From assembly GCF_029946515.1 (NCBI RefSeq), contig NZ_JARZHH010000022.1, positions 62,001 through 126,000 on the forward strand: a stretch of 64,000 bases of DNA. Reading direction: 5' to 3'. The notes under the pieces were generated by a model, which made no database searches, was not told where the DNA came from, and saw nothing but the letters and a program-made list of their open reading frames with translations. Below, piece after piece: positions 15,994-24,995 of this stretch (positions within the stretch are counted from its first letter, which is position 1; each line of letters begins with the position of its first letter). The position numbers and the translations under genes were made by a program. The stretch comes from Polyangium sp. 6x1 (GTDB lineage Bacteria > Myxococcota_A > Polyangia > Polyangiales > Polyangiaceae).

Positions 15994-18900
15994 CTACGAC
16001 GACAGATCCCCCCCGCGCTCGGTCGAGAGCGGCAGCTCGACGCAGAAGGTCGAGCCCCGGCCGACCTCGCTCGACACGCAAATGCGGCCGCCGTGCGCCT
16101 CGACGATGGTGCGGGTGATGTAGAGGCCGAGCCCGAGCCCCCCGTAATGGTTCGACGAGACGCCGCGGCGAAATCGTTGGAAGAGCTGCGCCTGCACTTC
16201 GGCCGGGATCCCGATCCCGCGGTCCGTCACCGAGAGCCGCGCGACCCCATCTTCCTGGGTGATGGCGATGTCGATCGGCTGGCGTTCCCCGAACTTGATC
16301 GCGTTGGTGAGGAGGTTGGTCACGACCTGCTCCAGGCGGTGCGGATCCCATCGGCCGACGACCGGCTGCTCCGCGCGCACGGCGAGCGTGCTGCCTGACC
16401 GCGCAATCAGATCGCCGAGGTGGACGACGACCTCGTCGACGAGCACGCGCAGCTCGACGGGCGTCGTGTGCAGCTCGAGCCTCCCCGCCTGGATCCGGGA
16501 GACGTCGAGGAGCATATCGACGAGGTCGGCGAGGCGCTTGACCTGGCGGCCCGAGAGGGCGACCGCGGATTGCACGCGCTCGACGTCCATGCCCCGCGCG
16601 AGCCTTTGCCCCAGCGATTGAATGGCGAGCTGCAGGCTGGTGAGCGGAGTGCGGAGCTCGTGCGAGGCAATCGAAAGGAACTCGTCCCGCAGCTGCACGG
16701 CGTTCTCCGCTGCCGTGCGCGCGCGCCGCTCGTCCAGGAGGAGCTGATCGCGCTGCTGCTCGGCGCGCACACGCGCGGTGACGTCGCGGAAGCTCCAGAC
16801 CCGCCCGACCACGCGCCCGCCGAGGCGCTGGGGCTGCGAATAACGCTCGAAGATGCGCCCGTCCGAAAACGGGATGACATCGAAGCTCGACTCCTCGGGC
16901 GAGGCATAAAGCGCGCGGATCCTTTGCAGGAACGCATCGGAATCGAGGAGCTGGTCGCAGACGAACGTACGGAACGTGTCGTCCGACCCGGTCGCGAGGA
17001 TCTCGTCCGGGATGCGCCACATCGCCGCGAACCTGTGATTCTGACGCACGACGCGCTGCTCGGCGTCGACGACGAGGATGCCGTCCGCCGTCGATTCGAG
17101 CGTGGCCTCGAGGAGCGAGTAGGAATGGCGGAGCACCTCCTCGGCGCGCCGTCGCTCCGCGTTCTCCTGCTGCAGATCCGCATAGAGGCGCGCATTCTCG
17201 ATGGAGTTGGCCGCCTGGGCCGAGAGCAGCCGGATCACCTCGACGCGATCGGGGGTGAAGGCCGAGCGGGTGAGGTCGTTTTCGAGATAGATCACGCCGG
17301 CGAGGCGGCCCTTGTAGACGAGGGGCGCGGCGAGCGAGGAGCGCGGCGCACCGCCGGCGAAGCAGGGATCACGCCCGAACGGCCCGTCGATCACGAGGTC
17401 GTCGAGCAGGACGGTCTCGCGCGTCCGCGCCACGTACGTGACGACGCTGGCCGGCAGGTCCTCGCGGCCCTCGAGGGGCGCCGCGCCGAGCACGTGGACG
17501 GCCGCCTCGCCGGTGCGGTGCTCGGCCTCGACGACGAGCCGCCCGTCACGCAGGAGCAGAAGGACGCCGCGCCGCGCGCCGGCGTTCTCGACCAGGATGC
17601 GCATGAGCGCGTCGAGCAGGCGGTCGAGGACGATCTCGCCCGAGATGGCCTGGGAGGCCTTGAGCACCGAGCCGACGTCGAGCGCGGCGGCTCCCAGGCC
17701 CCCCGCGCCGCGGAGGATCTCGCACGGGACGAGGTCGGGGTACGCGCGCTCGAGGCGCCGCATCGCCTCCGTCGCGCCCCATCGGCCGTAGGCCCTGTGC
17801 GCTTCGGTGAGGTAGGCGCGGGCGATGGTGGTCTTGCCGAGAGCGTGGAAGGAGAGGCCGGCGAGCTCGTTGGCGAGCGCCTCGTCGTGGAGGTAGCTGC
17901 CGCGCTGGGCGAGGGCGATCGCCTCGTCGTAGCGATTCCACGCGGCATGCGCGTCGCCGCGGACGCGCGCGAGCTCGGCGCCGAGCAGGGCGCTGCGGTG
18001 CGCCATGTTCTCCGGGCAGAAGTTCGCCCAGCGCGAGAGCTTTTCAGCAACGATCTCCGCGCGGGCGAGGAAGAGCGCGCGCTCGTCCGGGGAGACCACG
18101 TCCGCCGCCTGCGTGAACGCGACGGCGGCGTAGAAATGGAACACGGGGGTGGCGTGCCAGGCCTCCACGTTCGGGAACTCGATGTCCAGCGGGAGCGCGG
18201 TGCGCGCCGCGTCCTCGAACGCGCCCTGGAAGACGTCGAGCAGAACGGTGAAGATGTAGGCGACGACGAGCGAGCACTGGTTGTCGAGCCGGCGGCACTC
18301 CTCCATCACCTCGTCGATGTCGACCCACGCGCCCTCGAGCTTGGTCGGGTGCGCGGTCTCGACCGAGAGCTGGTGCGCGAGCTGTGCGACTGCGCCGACG
18401 GTCCAGGTGATGGCATTGAACTTGTCGAGCTTCCGCATCGGCTGGTAGCTCTGCGCCTCGGCGAGGATATCGGCGAGCGGCAGGCCGCGCAGGAGGCTGT
18501 TCGTGCTGGCGTTCATCGTGGCGTAGAACGCCCAGATGTACTGGCCCGTCTCGAGCCCGGCGTGTATCCCCGCGAGAAACGAAGTCTTGCAGGCGGAGTA
18601 ACCCTCTCTCCAGTACTGCACGAAGGCGCCCCACAGGTTCCAGAGCATCGCTTCGGAGTTCTTGTCCGGGTAGCGCTCCAAAAGGTCGAAGGCGGCGCGG
18701 CCGAAGCGGTAGCCAAGCTCGATGTCGCCGCGGCCGCAGAGGAACGCCCCGAAGTTGATGCAGCCGTAGATCGCGTGCTTCGACAGCCCGTGACGCAGCG
18801 TGTTTTCGAGGACCTTCGCGACCGTGATGCCGTAGTTGTTGGGGCTCAAGAACCAGCAGGGAGAAAGGAGCTCCTGGAGCACGTCCTGCATGGCGCGGAT

Positions 18901-21543
18901 CTCCGGGTCCGCGAGCGGCGGCAGGTCTGGCAGCGCTTCGAGCGTCTTTTCCTGGACGAGAGCCATCGTCGCTCGGATCTGGGCGTCGACCATGGCTTCG
19001 TCAGGGAACGGGGGCAGGTCGATCCCGAACGGGCGCAGGGCCGCGAGTCCCTCCGCGAGCGCGGCGCGCAGGTCATTCTTGAGCACCTGCACGCTCATCT
19101 TGAGCCGCAGCACCTCGGTGCGATCGAGCCGGCTCGCGGCCCGCTCCAGGCAGTCGGAGAGGGTCGCGAGGGCGTCGTCGTGCTGCCCGCAGAGCGAGAG
19201 CATGAGGGCGGTCTTCATCGCGTACGTGAGGCGGAGCGGGTATTGCGACGTCCAGGCGTCCTCCGGAAGGCGCGGGAGGCCGAGCTGCAGGTAGCGCAGG
19301 CCGGCGCCGAAGGCGGCCGCGTCTTCGGCGTGGCGGGCGGCATCGAGGCTCATGCGGGCGAGGGAGAGCCGCTCCGCGGGGTCCGACACGAGGTCGCCCG
19401 CGCTGTTCAGGTGGCCGACGACGTCGAAGAGGTTCTGGCTCTCGGAGAGGTCCAGCTTGTCCGCGAGCAGCCGACCGATCCGGAGGTGAAAGGCGGGCCG
19501 GTCCGCCTCCGGGATCATCGCGTAAGCGCCCTCCTGGACCTTGTCATGGGCGAAGCGGTAGCCCTCGCGCCCGGCGAGCACGAGCCCCTCACCGACGGCA
19601 GGATCGAGGCGGCCGTACGCCTCTTCCGGCGAGCACTCGCTCACCGTGGCGAGCACATCGAGCTCGAACCGGTTGCCGATCGCCGCGGCGAGCTTCAGGG
19701 CCGTCTGGGTCGTCGCTGGGAGCCGCGCGATGGTGCGCACCATGAGGTCGACGACGTTGTCCGTGTACGCGAGCGCTTCGATCTTGGCGAGGTCCCAGCG
19801 CCAGCCTGACCCGGCAGCGAACGTGAGCACGCCGTGGTCATGCAGCGACCGGACGAACTGCTTCACGAAGAAGGGGTTGCCGCCCGTCTTCTTCAGCACC
19901 GCGTCGGCGAGCGGCCCGCAGTCGTCGCGCTTGAGGCTGTCCGAGAGCATCTCGAGCAGGTGCGGGCGCGCGAGCGGGGCGAGGACGATGTCGCGCACGG
20001 CGAGCCCCGTGTGCTTGTGCTCTTCGATGGCCAGGATGAACGGGTGCGCGGGCGACACCTCGTTGTCGCGGTAGGCGCCGCAGAAGAAGAGCGACTCGAG
20101 CGATTCGTCGGCGAGGAGCGCGCGGAGCAGCCCGAGGCTCGCGGGGTCGATCCACTGGAGATCGTCGAGGAACAGGACGAGCGGGTGCGCGCGGCGCGCG
20201 AACACCGAGACGAACAGCAAAAAGCACCGGTTCAGGCGGTTCTGCGCCTCGACAGGCCCGAGCTCGGGGACGGGCGGCAGCGGGCCGAGCACGTGGGACA
20301 GCGAGGGGACGACGTCGCAGACGACCTCGGCGTTCGGCCCGAGCGCCTCGAGGATCGCGCTCCGAAAGCGGAGGATGCGCGCCTCGCTCTCGGTGAGGAT
20401 CTGCCGCACGAGGCCGTCGAACGCCTGGATCACCCCGCTGTAGGGCGTGCCGCGGTTGTACTGGTCGTATTTGCCGCTCGTGAAATAGCCCTTCTGCCGC
20501 GCGAGCGGCTTCAGGATCTCGTGAACGAGCGAGGACTTGCCGATGCCCGAGTAGCCGGAGACGAGGACGATCTCGCGGCTCCCCTCGAGCGCGCGCTCGA
20601 ACGCGGTGGTGAGCGCCTCGATGTCATGCGCGCGGCCGTAGAGCTTCTGGGGGATCCGGAAGAGATCCTGACGATCGCGCTGGCCCGCGACGAAGGGCTC
20701 GATCGTCCCCGTTCCGCGCAGGGCCTCGCGGCAGCGCTCGAGGTCGGCGAGCAGGCCCTCGGCGCTCTGGTAACGGTCCTCGGCGTTCTTCGCGAGCAGC
20801 TTGAGCACGACGTCGGAAACGGCCTCGGGGATCGTCGGATCGACGCGGGACGGCGGCGCGGGCGCGAGGGCGAGGTGCGCGTGAATGAGCTCCATCGGGT
20901 CCAGGGCCTCGAAGGGGCGTTGACCCGTGAGCATCTGGTAGAGGATGACGCCGAGCGCGTAGAGGTCGGTCCGGTAGTCGACGCCGCGGTTCATGCGGCC
21001 TGTCTGCTCGGGGGACACGTAGGGCAACACGTCGGCGATGACCGCTGGCGCGTAGAGCCGTTCGTGCGCGTGGGTGATCTCGGCGTCGACGCCGAAGCTG
21101 TTGATCTTGACCGCGCCGTGCGCGCCGACGAGCACGTTCTGCGGGCGCAGATCGCGGTGGACGAGCCCTGCCGCGTGCACCTCGGCGAGACCTTCGGCGA
21201 GCGCGGCCGCGAGATCGAGCGCCTCGCCGACCGGCATCTTGCGTGACGGGCGCGCGGCGAGGATCCGCGCGAGATCGCGGCCTGGGAAGTCCTCGAGGAC
21301 GACCATCAAGGAGCCGGCGAGCGCCTCGATGCCGCGCAGCGCGACGAGGCGGGGCGAGGCGAGGCGCGCGATGCGCTCGTACTGGTGCTTGAAGCGCGCG
21401 ACCTCGGCGCCGGTCGATCGTTCCGCGCGCAGGACTTTCAGCAAGACCGGGACGCCGTCGCCCTCGCGGCACGCGCGGTACAGGGAAAAATCGGCAGATT
21501 CCTCGATCTTCTCGCGGAGCGCGTAGCCTCTCCCGACGATCAT
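15994..21543 (-). CDS. Hybrid Ser/Thr kinase-like / AAA ATPase / GAF / PAS / histidine kinase
   Basis: 1849 residues. The N-terminal protein kinase domain (about 5-270) has the ATP-binding lysine (LLKV, K36), HRDLRPQN (129-136) and SPEQ, but the DFG motif reads SFG (149-151), so the Mg-binding aspartate is missing. An AAA/STAND-type ATPase follows (Walker A GYSGIGKSS near 335; Walker B VLFLDDLQWID), then a long helical region, a GAF domain (about 1290-1440), a PAS domain (about 1470-1590), a HisKA domain with SHELRTPL near residue 1626, and HATPase with TNLLTNAIKFG and GLGLGLYIT. The layout is known from cyanobacteria and myxobacteria. The start at 21543 is preceded by GCAGGG; an in-frame start at 21603 looks non-coding. 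No response regulator is adjacent. Confidence 0.9.
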   Translation of the reverse strand: MIVGRGYALREKIEESADFSLYRACREGDGVPVLLKVLRAERSTGAEVARFKHQYERIARLASPRLVALRGIEALAGSLMVVLEDFPGRDLARILAARPSRKMPVGEALDLAAALAEGLAEVHAAGLVHRDLRPQNVLVGAHGAVKINSFGVDAEITHAHERLYAPAVIADVLPYVSPEQTGRMNRGVDYRTDLYALGVILYQMLTGQRPFEALDPMELIHAHLALAPAPPSRVDPTIPEAVSDVVLKLLAKNAEDRYQSAEGLLADLERCREALRGTGTIEPFVAGQRDRQDLFRIPQKLYGRAHDIEALTTAFERALEGSREIVLVSGYSGIGKSSLVHEILKPLARQKGYFTSGKYDQYNRGTPYSGVIQAFDGLVRQILTESEARILRFRSAILEALGPNAEVVCDVVPSLSHVLGPLPPVPELGPVEAQNRLNRCFLLFVSVFARRAHPLVLFLDDLQWIDPASLGLLRALLADESLESLFFCGAYRDNEVSPAHPFILAIEEHKHTGLAVRDIVLAPLARPHLLEMLSDSLKRDDCGPLADAVLKKTGGNPFFVKQFVRSLHDHGVLTFAAGSGWRWDLAKIEALAYTDNVVDLMVRTIARLPATTQTALKLAAAIGNRFELDVLATVSECSPEEAYGRLDPAVGEGLVLAGREGYRFAHDKVQEGAYAMIPEADRPAFHLRIGRLLADKLDLSESQNLFDVVGHLNSAGDLVSDPAERLSLARMSLDAARHAEDAAAFGAGLRYLQLGLPRLPEDAWTSQYPLRLTYAMKTALMLSLCGQHDDALATLSDCLERAASRLDRTEVLRLKMSVQVLKNDLRAALAEGLAALRPFGIDLPPFPDEAMVDAQIRATMALVQEKTLEALPDLPPLADPEIRAMQDVLQELLSPCWFLSPNNYGITVAKVLENTLRHGLSKHAIYGCINFGAFLCGRGDIELGYRFGRAAFDLLERYPDKNSEAMLWNLWGAFVQYWREGYSACKTSFLAGIHAGLETGQYIWAFYATMNASTNSLLRGLPLADILAEAQSYQPMRKLDKFNAITWTVGAVAQLAHQLSVETAHPTKLEGAWVDIDEVMEECRRLDNQCSLVVAYIFTVLLDVFQGAFEDAARTALPLDIEFPNVEAWHATPVFHFYAAVAFTQAADVVSPDERALFLARAEIVAEKLSRWANFCPENMAHRSALLGAELARVRGDAHAAWNRYDEAIALAQRGSYLHDEALANELAGLSFHALGKTTIARAYLTEAHRAYGRWGATEAMRRLERAYPDLVPCEILRGAGGLGAAALDVGSVLKASQAISGEIVLDRLLDALMRILVENAGARRGVLLLLRDGRLVVEAEHRTGEAAVHVLGAAPLEGREDLPASVVTYVARTRETVLLDDLVIDGPFGRDPCFAGGAPRSSLAAPLVYKGRLAGVIYLENDLTRSAFTPDRVEVIRLLSAQAANSIENARLYADLQQENAERRRAEEVLRHSYSLLEATLESTADGILVVDAEQRVVRQNHRFAAMWRIPDEILATGSDDTFRTFVCDQLLDSDAFLQRIRALYASPEESSFDVIPFSDGRIFERYSQPQRLGGRVVGRVWSFRDVTARVRAEQQRDQLLLDERRARTAAENAVQLRDEFLSIASHELRTPLTSLQLAIQSLGQRLARGMDVERVQSAVALSGRQVKRLADLVDMLLDVSRIQAGRLELHTTPVELRVLVDEVVVHLGDLIARSGSTLAVRAEQPVVGRWDPHRLEQVVTNLLTNAIKFGERQPIDIAITQEDGVARLSVTDRGIGIPAEVQAQLFQRFRRGVSSNHYGGLGLGLYITRTIVEAHGGRICVSSEVGRGSTFCVELPLSTERGGDLSS

Positions 21544-21770
21544 CGAAAACCCTGCTCGCTCGCCCTCGAGGCGCGCACACGACCAACTCCCTTTATATCC
21601 CAAAGGGGGCGACTTGGCACCGGCGGAGTTTGGCCCGTGCAGAGCTCGTGCGACGCTTGGGTGTGCAGGCGCGTGAGGTCGTCAGGTCGGCGGGAGAGCG
21701 GCTATCGCCCCCAGGACGAGGGCGATACGCCGGAGGGGTGAATGCAATGGGAGTGGACGCACGAGGCGCC

Positions 21771-22283
21771 TCAGGCGGGGGAAGCTGTGGCGGCGGCGGG
21801 CTCTGCGTCGCCCTTGGCCTCTTCGTTCTTGCGCCGCGTGGCGGCGGCCTTCTCGGCGTATTGCGAGCGGTACTTCATCGTCTTTTCGAAGCTCGCGAGG
21901 ATGCCGGGCTTGTTCTCGAGCTTGGCCGTATCGATGGCGTTCTTGGCGACACGGATGATCTGCCCCTCGCGCAGGTCCTCATAATAGACCTCGCTCTCGT
22001 TCAGGATTTCGAGCAGCTTGGCCGCGGCGGGCTTGAGCGCGCGGATCTGCGAGAGGATCTGGGTGGCCTGAACGATCTGATCGTAGGTATGGGGGTGAAT
22101 GCCCGCTTCGTCGCCGTGGTTGGGCATGGCGGAGGCGAGCTCTTCGAGCACCTCCGCGAGCGCCGGCTTTTCGCGCTTGTATCCCTGCAGATCGCCGCCC
22201 TTGATGTCCACGAGCATGTGCTTGATCGGCTGCGCATCGATCAAGGCGGGTCCGGTGTATTTGACTACGGTATCGTCGTTCAT
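21771..22283 (-). CDS. Hypothetical helical protein
   Basis: 170 residues, MNDDTVVKYTGPALIDAQP. I do not recognise the family. The sequence is soluble and largely helical (PAAAKLLEILNESEVYYEDL; later a Lys/Arg/Ala-rich segment) and ends in an Ala/Pro-rich tail. No signal peptide or membrane helix, so probably cytoplasmic. A strong GGGAGGA lies about 8 bases before ATG. It precedes the hybrid kinase on the same strand with 227 bases between them. Confidence 0.7.
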   Translation of the reverse strand: MNDDTVVKYTGPALIDAQPIKHMLVDIKGGDLQGYKREKPALAEVLEELASAMPNHGDEAGIHPHTYDQIVQATQILSQIRALKPAAAKLLEILNESEVYYEDLREGQIIRVAKNAIDTAKLENKPGILASFEKTMKYRSQYAEKAAATRRKNEEAKGDAEPAAATASPA

Positions 22284-22811
22284 GGTGGGTCCTCCCTACC
22301 TGCTCCGTTTTGGAGATGGGCGTGAGACTGGAAGGTTCGGCTTTCGATGTAACCCGTCAGCGACGGAAACGTGCACGGCGACAGGTCGATCGGGCAGGCG
22401 ACAAGTCTCGATAGGGGGAAGGAGATGTGTCGATCGGGGATGGATCGATGTCGAAGCGGAGAGGAGAGGGATCGGTCCGGGAAGGAGAGATGTCGATCGT
22501 CGGGGGGAGATGGCGCCTGTGCCGGGATTGCGCGTGTGATTGCGGGGAGGATGGGTATCGGTCGGGAGAGGGGGGCGTGGGGTCGCCGCATCGGGAGGTG
22601 TCGGCGGGGGGATGGAGAGGGAGCGCTCGGGGGAAGGAGGGCTCGGGGGCGCGGTGGGCGTGGTGTCGGGCGGCGGAGGAGATGCGTCGGTTCTGGGAGG
22701 GGAGATCGCGGTGGTGGAAGGGCGATGCGTCTGTCGGATGCAGGCTCGGTCGCCGGACCCCGAATGCCGTGGCCCGACCTGCGAACGAGCTCCATCAGGG
22801 GCCGTATTGCC
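22284..22811. repeat. Gene-poor spacer with degenerate GATCG/GGAGA repeats
   Basis: 528 bases without a convincing gene. Between about 22380 and 22710 the plus strand is a purine-rich chain of degenerate units around GATGTCGATCG and GGGAGAGGA (for example GGAGATGTGTCGATCGGGGA at 22421 and AGAGATGTCGATCGTCGGGG at 22487). Minus-strand reading frames here only give Pro/Arg/Ser-rich low-complexity peptide that mirrors the DNA repeat, so I treat it as non-coding. Confidence 0.5.
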
Positions 22812-23852
22812 TTACGTCCTGCCCTGCCGGAGCCCGCGCAGGCAATGCTGGAGGCCTTGACGCAAGGTCGCGTGGGTCACGATGTTCCCGAGGTCCACGC
22901 CGAGCGTCACCATCGTTTGCGCGACGCTTGGCCGGATGCCCGTGATGATGCCTTCTGCGCCGAGCAGCCGCACGGCGCGGAGCAGGTCGAGCATGTAGCC
23001 TGCCGTGGCTGTGTCCACGGCCTCGACGCCCGTCAGATCCAGCAATACGAACTGGGACGCCTTGTTCACCACCTCGGCGAGCAGGTTCGTCATCACCATT
23101 GCTGCGCGCGTCGAATCGACCACGCCGAGCAGCGGCAATGCCAGCACCTTGTCCCAGACCTCGATGATGGGCGTCGACAGCTCGCTGATCACGCGCTGCT
23201 GACGTTCGATCGTCGTGAGCCTCTCGCGCAGCTCCTGCTCGGCGTGCCGGGCCTCGGTGACGTCCATCGACACGAGCGAGACGAGCTCGACCTCGCCGCC
23301 TGCGTTTTTCAGCGGAAAGCACCAGTTCTGCCAGATGATGCCTCCGTACTCCCAGGAGACCTCCACGATCTCGCCGTTGAACGCGCGCGCGACGTAGGGC
23401 GCGCAGGCGTGCTCGCCGAAGACCTCGTGGAAGCTCTGCCCGACGAACTGCCCGTCCTGGAGACCCAGTCCTTCGAGGGCTTTGCCTTCGTAATAGATGA
23501 TGTAGCCTGCCTGATCGACGGCCCACATGGCCACCGGCGCCGTCGACAGGAGCACACGCAGGATGGCCAGGCGCCGCGCGACGTCTGGATCCTTTCGAGC
23601 ATCGATGATCCCGTCGCCGAGGAAGGCGGTGGGCTCGCGGCGCAGGAGCTGGGGCGCGCGCAGGTGACCGGTCGCGGGATCGACGACGTAGAGCGAGAGC
23701 GCGAGCCCACGCTCCACGATCGTGTTTGCTTGCTCCTCCGAAAGTCCGAACGCCAAGCATCCGGCGAGCAGCCGCTCGCGCGGCGTGGGACCATGGGCAT
23801 GGAGCAGTTTCGCGACTGCGGCCGCGTAAGCCGCTGCTTGGACGTCGGTCAT
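22812..23852 (-). CDS. PAS-STAS protein (RsbR-like)
   Basis: 346 residues. An N-terminal helical segment (about 1-85) is followed by a PAS-type sensor domain (about 95-215; VDQAGYIIYYEGKALEGLG, ending SMDVTEARHAEQ) and a C-terminal STAS domain (about 225-340; QFVLLDLTGVEAVDTATAGY). This is the layout of RsbR-type stressosome proteins, whose STAS Ser/Thr residues can be phosphorylated by RsbT-type kinases; TGVEAVDT carries candidate threonines. No rsbT or rsbS gene is visible nearby. The ATG at 23852 is chosen over a TTG at 23870. The 207-base region upstream holds three spaced CACGTG palindromes. Confidence 0.8.
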   Translation of the reverse strand: MTDVQAAAYAAAVAKLLHAHGPTPRERLLAGCLAFGLSEEQANTIVERGLALSLYVVDPATGHLRAPQLLRREPTAFLGDGIIDARKDPDVARRLAILRVLLSTAPVAMWAVDQAGYIIYYEGKALEGLGLQDGQFVGQSFHEVFGEHACAPYVARAFNGEIVEVSWEYGGIIWQNWCFPLKNAGGEVELVSLVSMDVTEARHAEQELRERLTTIERQQRVISELSTPIIEVWDKVLALPLLGVVDSTRAAMVMTNLLAEVVNKASQFVLLDLTGVEAVDTATAGYMLDLLRAVRLLGAEGIITGIRPSVAQTMVTLGVDLGNIVTHATLRQGLQHCLRGLRQGRT

Positions 23853-23930
23853 CGTGTGAAAATGCCCCAACCGCCTGCGTCAAATCAACGCGCTCCGCGT
23901 GTCCGAGGACGCTTCTTTGCCGTTTTCCCA

Positions 23931-24028
23931 CCTGCCACGTGTGGTAGGTCCCGATCGCGCGCGGATTCCAAATCTGCCACGTGGGGCAGCGCGGGATGCT
24001 GCGCTGGAGGGACGACATACACACGTGT
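23931..24028. promoter_or_regulatory. Three CACGTG-centred palindromes, candidate operator
   Basis: Sites: CCTGCCACGTGTGGTAGG at 23931-23948, CTGCCACGTGGGGCAG at 23974-23989, and ACACGTGT at 24021-24028. The CACGTG cores are centred at 23938.5, 23980.5 and 24024.5, so they are 42 and 44 bp apart (about four helical turns). They lie 80-175 bases upstream of the PAS-STAS start and beyond the 3' end of the sterol-desaturase gene. The binding protein is unknown. Confidence 0.5.
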
Positions 24029-24059
24029 CACATGGTCGAAGGCGACCGAGCCGCGAGCC

Positions 24060-24773
24060 TCAGGGGTGGCGCTTGCGCCCATGGTCCGAGCGAAACGGGA
24101 CGAGGAGCTGGCCGACGTAGCTCTCGGGAAATTCCGCCGCATCCTCGCCGAGTCCCACGTCCTCGGGTGGAGCGACGTCGGGGCGGAAGCGATAACTCCC
24201 GAAGACGTGATCCCAGAGCATCACCCTCGGGCTGTAATTGGCATCGGCCTCGTGGCGGCGGGGCGAATGGTGCCAGCGATGAACGCGCGCGGTGCTGAAA
24301 AACAGATCGAGAAAGCCGGTGCGAAGATCGATGTTCGAATGCTGCAGCATGCCGTGCGCGCCGGAGAAGGCCGCCATCAGCGCGAGCGGCTCATCACCGA
24401 CGCCGAGAAGCGAAAGCGGCGTGAAGGCGGCGACCGCGCTCAGCAGGTTGTCGAGCGGGTGGGTGCGGGCGAAGTTCCACCAATAGAGCCGGCGCGAGCT
24501 GTGGTGCACCGAATGCACGCGCCACAAGGGGGCCCAGATATGCTCGAGTCGGTGGATCCAGTACCAGGGCAGCTCGAACACCACCACGGCGAGCAGCGCT
24601 TGCAGCGGGAGGGGCCAACCGTGCGGCCAGAGGCGTGTGCCGAGCCGAGATGAAAGCGCCTCTCCGAGCGGGGCAAACACGCCGACGGCGACGAGCGTGC
24701 CGACGGATATGCGAGATACGAGAGCGAGAGCCGCAATGTGTTCGTGAGCGACATCTTCTCGGAACCCCTTCAC
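24060..24773 (-). CDS. Sterol desaturase / fatty acid hydroxylase family protein, 5' end frameshifted
   Basis: The open frame encodes about 237 residues of an integral-membrane di-iron hydroxylase. The histidine motifs are all present: WIHRLEH (HxxxH), HSVHH (HxxHH), HGMLQHSN and HRWHHSP (HxxHH). Enzymes of this superfamily oxidise sterols, fatty acids or related lipids at the cytoplasmic face. The frame has no good start: the first candidate is GTG 24773 and it lacks a proper binding site. The missing N-terminus is present one frame away just upstream (see 24766-24894). Removing one G from the GGGG run at 24765-24768 would join them into a normal-length protein of about 275 residues. Either a real frameshift or a sequencing error. 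Confidence 0.75.
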   Translation of the reverse strand: MKGFREDVAHEHIAALALVSRISVGTLVAVGVFAPLGEALSSRLGTRLWPHGWPLPLQALLAVVVFELPWYWIHRLEHIWAPLWRVHSVHHSSRRLYWWNFARTHPLDNLLSAVAAFTPLSLLGVGDEPLALMAAFSGAHGMLQHSNIDLRTGFLDLFFSTARVHRWHHSPRRHEADANYSPRVMLWDHVFGSYRFRPDVAPPEDVGLGEDAAEFPESYVGQLLVPFRSDHGRKRHP

Positions 24774-24894
24774 CCGGAGGAAAGAAGTCCCGGTCGCCGG
24801 CGTCCTTCAGCAACGCCCGTTCGAGCTGCCATACCTTGCGCAGCGAGTAGAACATGCGCCCGGGGAGTGCGTCAAGCGACGCCATTGATATCAT
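24766..24894 (-). other. Out-of-frame 5' segment of the sterol-desaturase gene
   Basis: Read from ATG 24894 or 24885, this frame gives a protein-like start (MASLDALPGRMFYSLRKVW, then QLERALLKDAGDRDFFPPGE) and then turns Arg-rich and meaningless after the GGGG run at 24765-24768. With one G removed it continues as GEGFREDVAHEH into the desaturase frame. Confidence 0.6.
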
Positions 24895-24995
24895 GTCACG
24901 GAGCCATCCCTCGGCAGACGCGTCCCCCGCGTGCCTCCCGCCTCACCTTCCTCATGGACGCGCCGCGTCCTCCTCGGCAAGATGGCGCGCACGTC

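Noticed and set aside
22280-22795. 171-codon minus-strand frame in the repeat-rich spacer
   Set aside because: Pro/Arg/Ser low complexity that mirrors the DNA repeat, without domain, signal or binding site.
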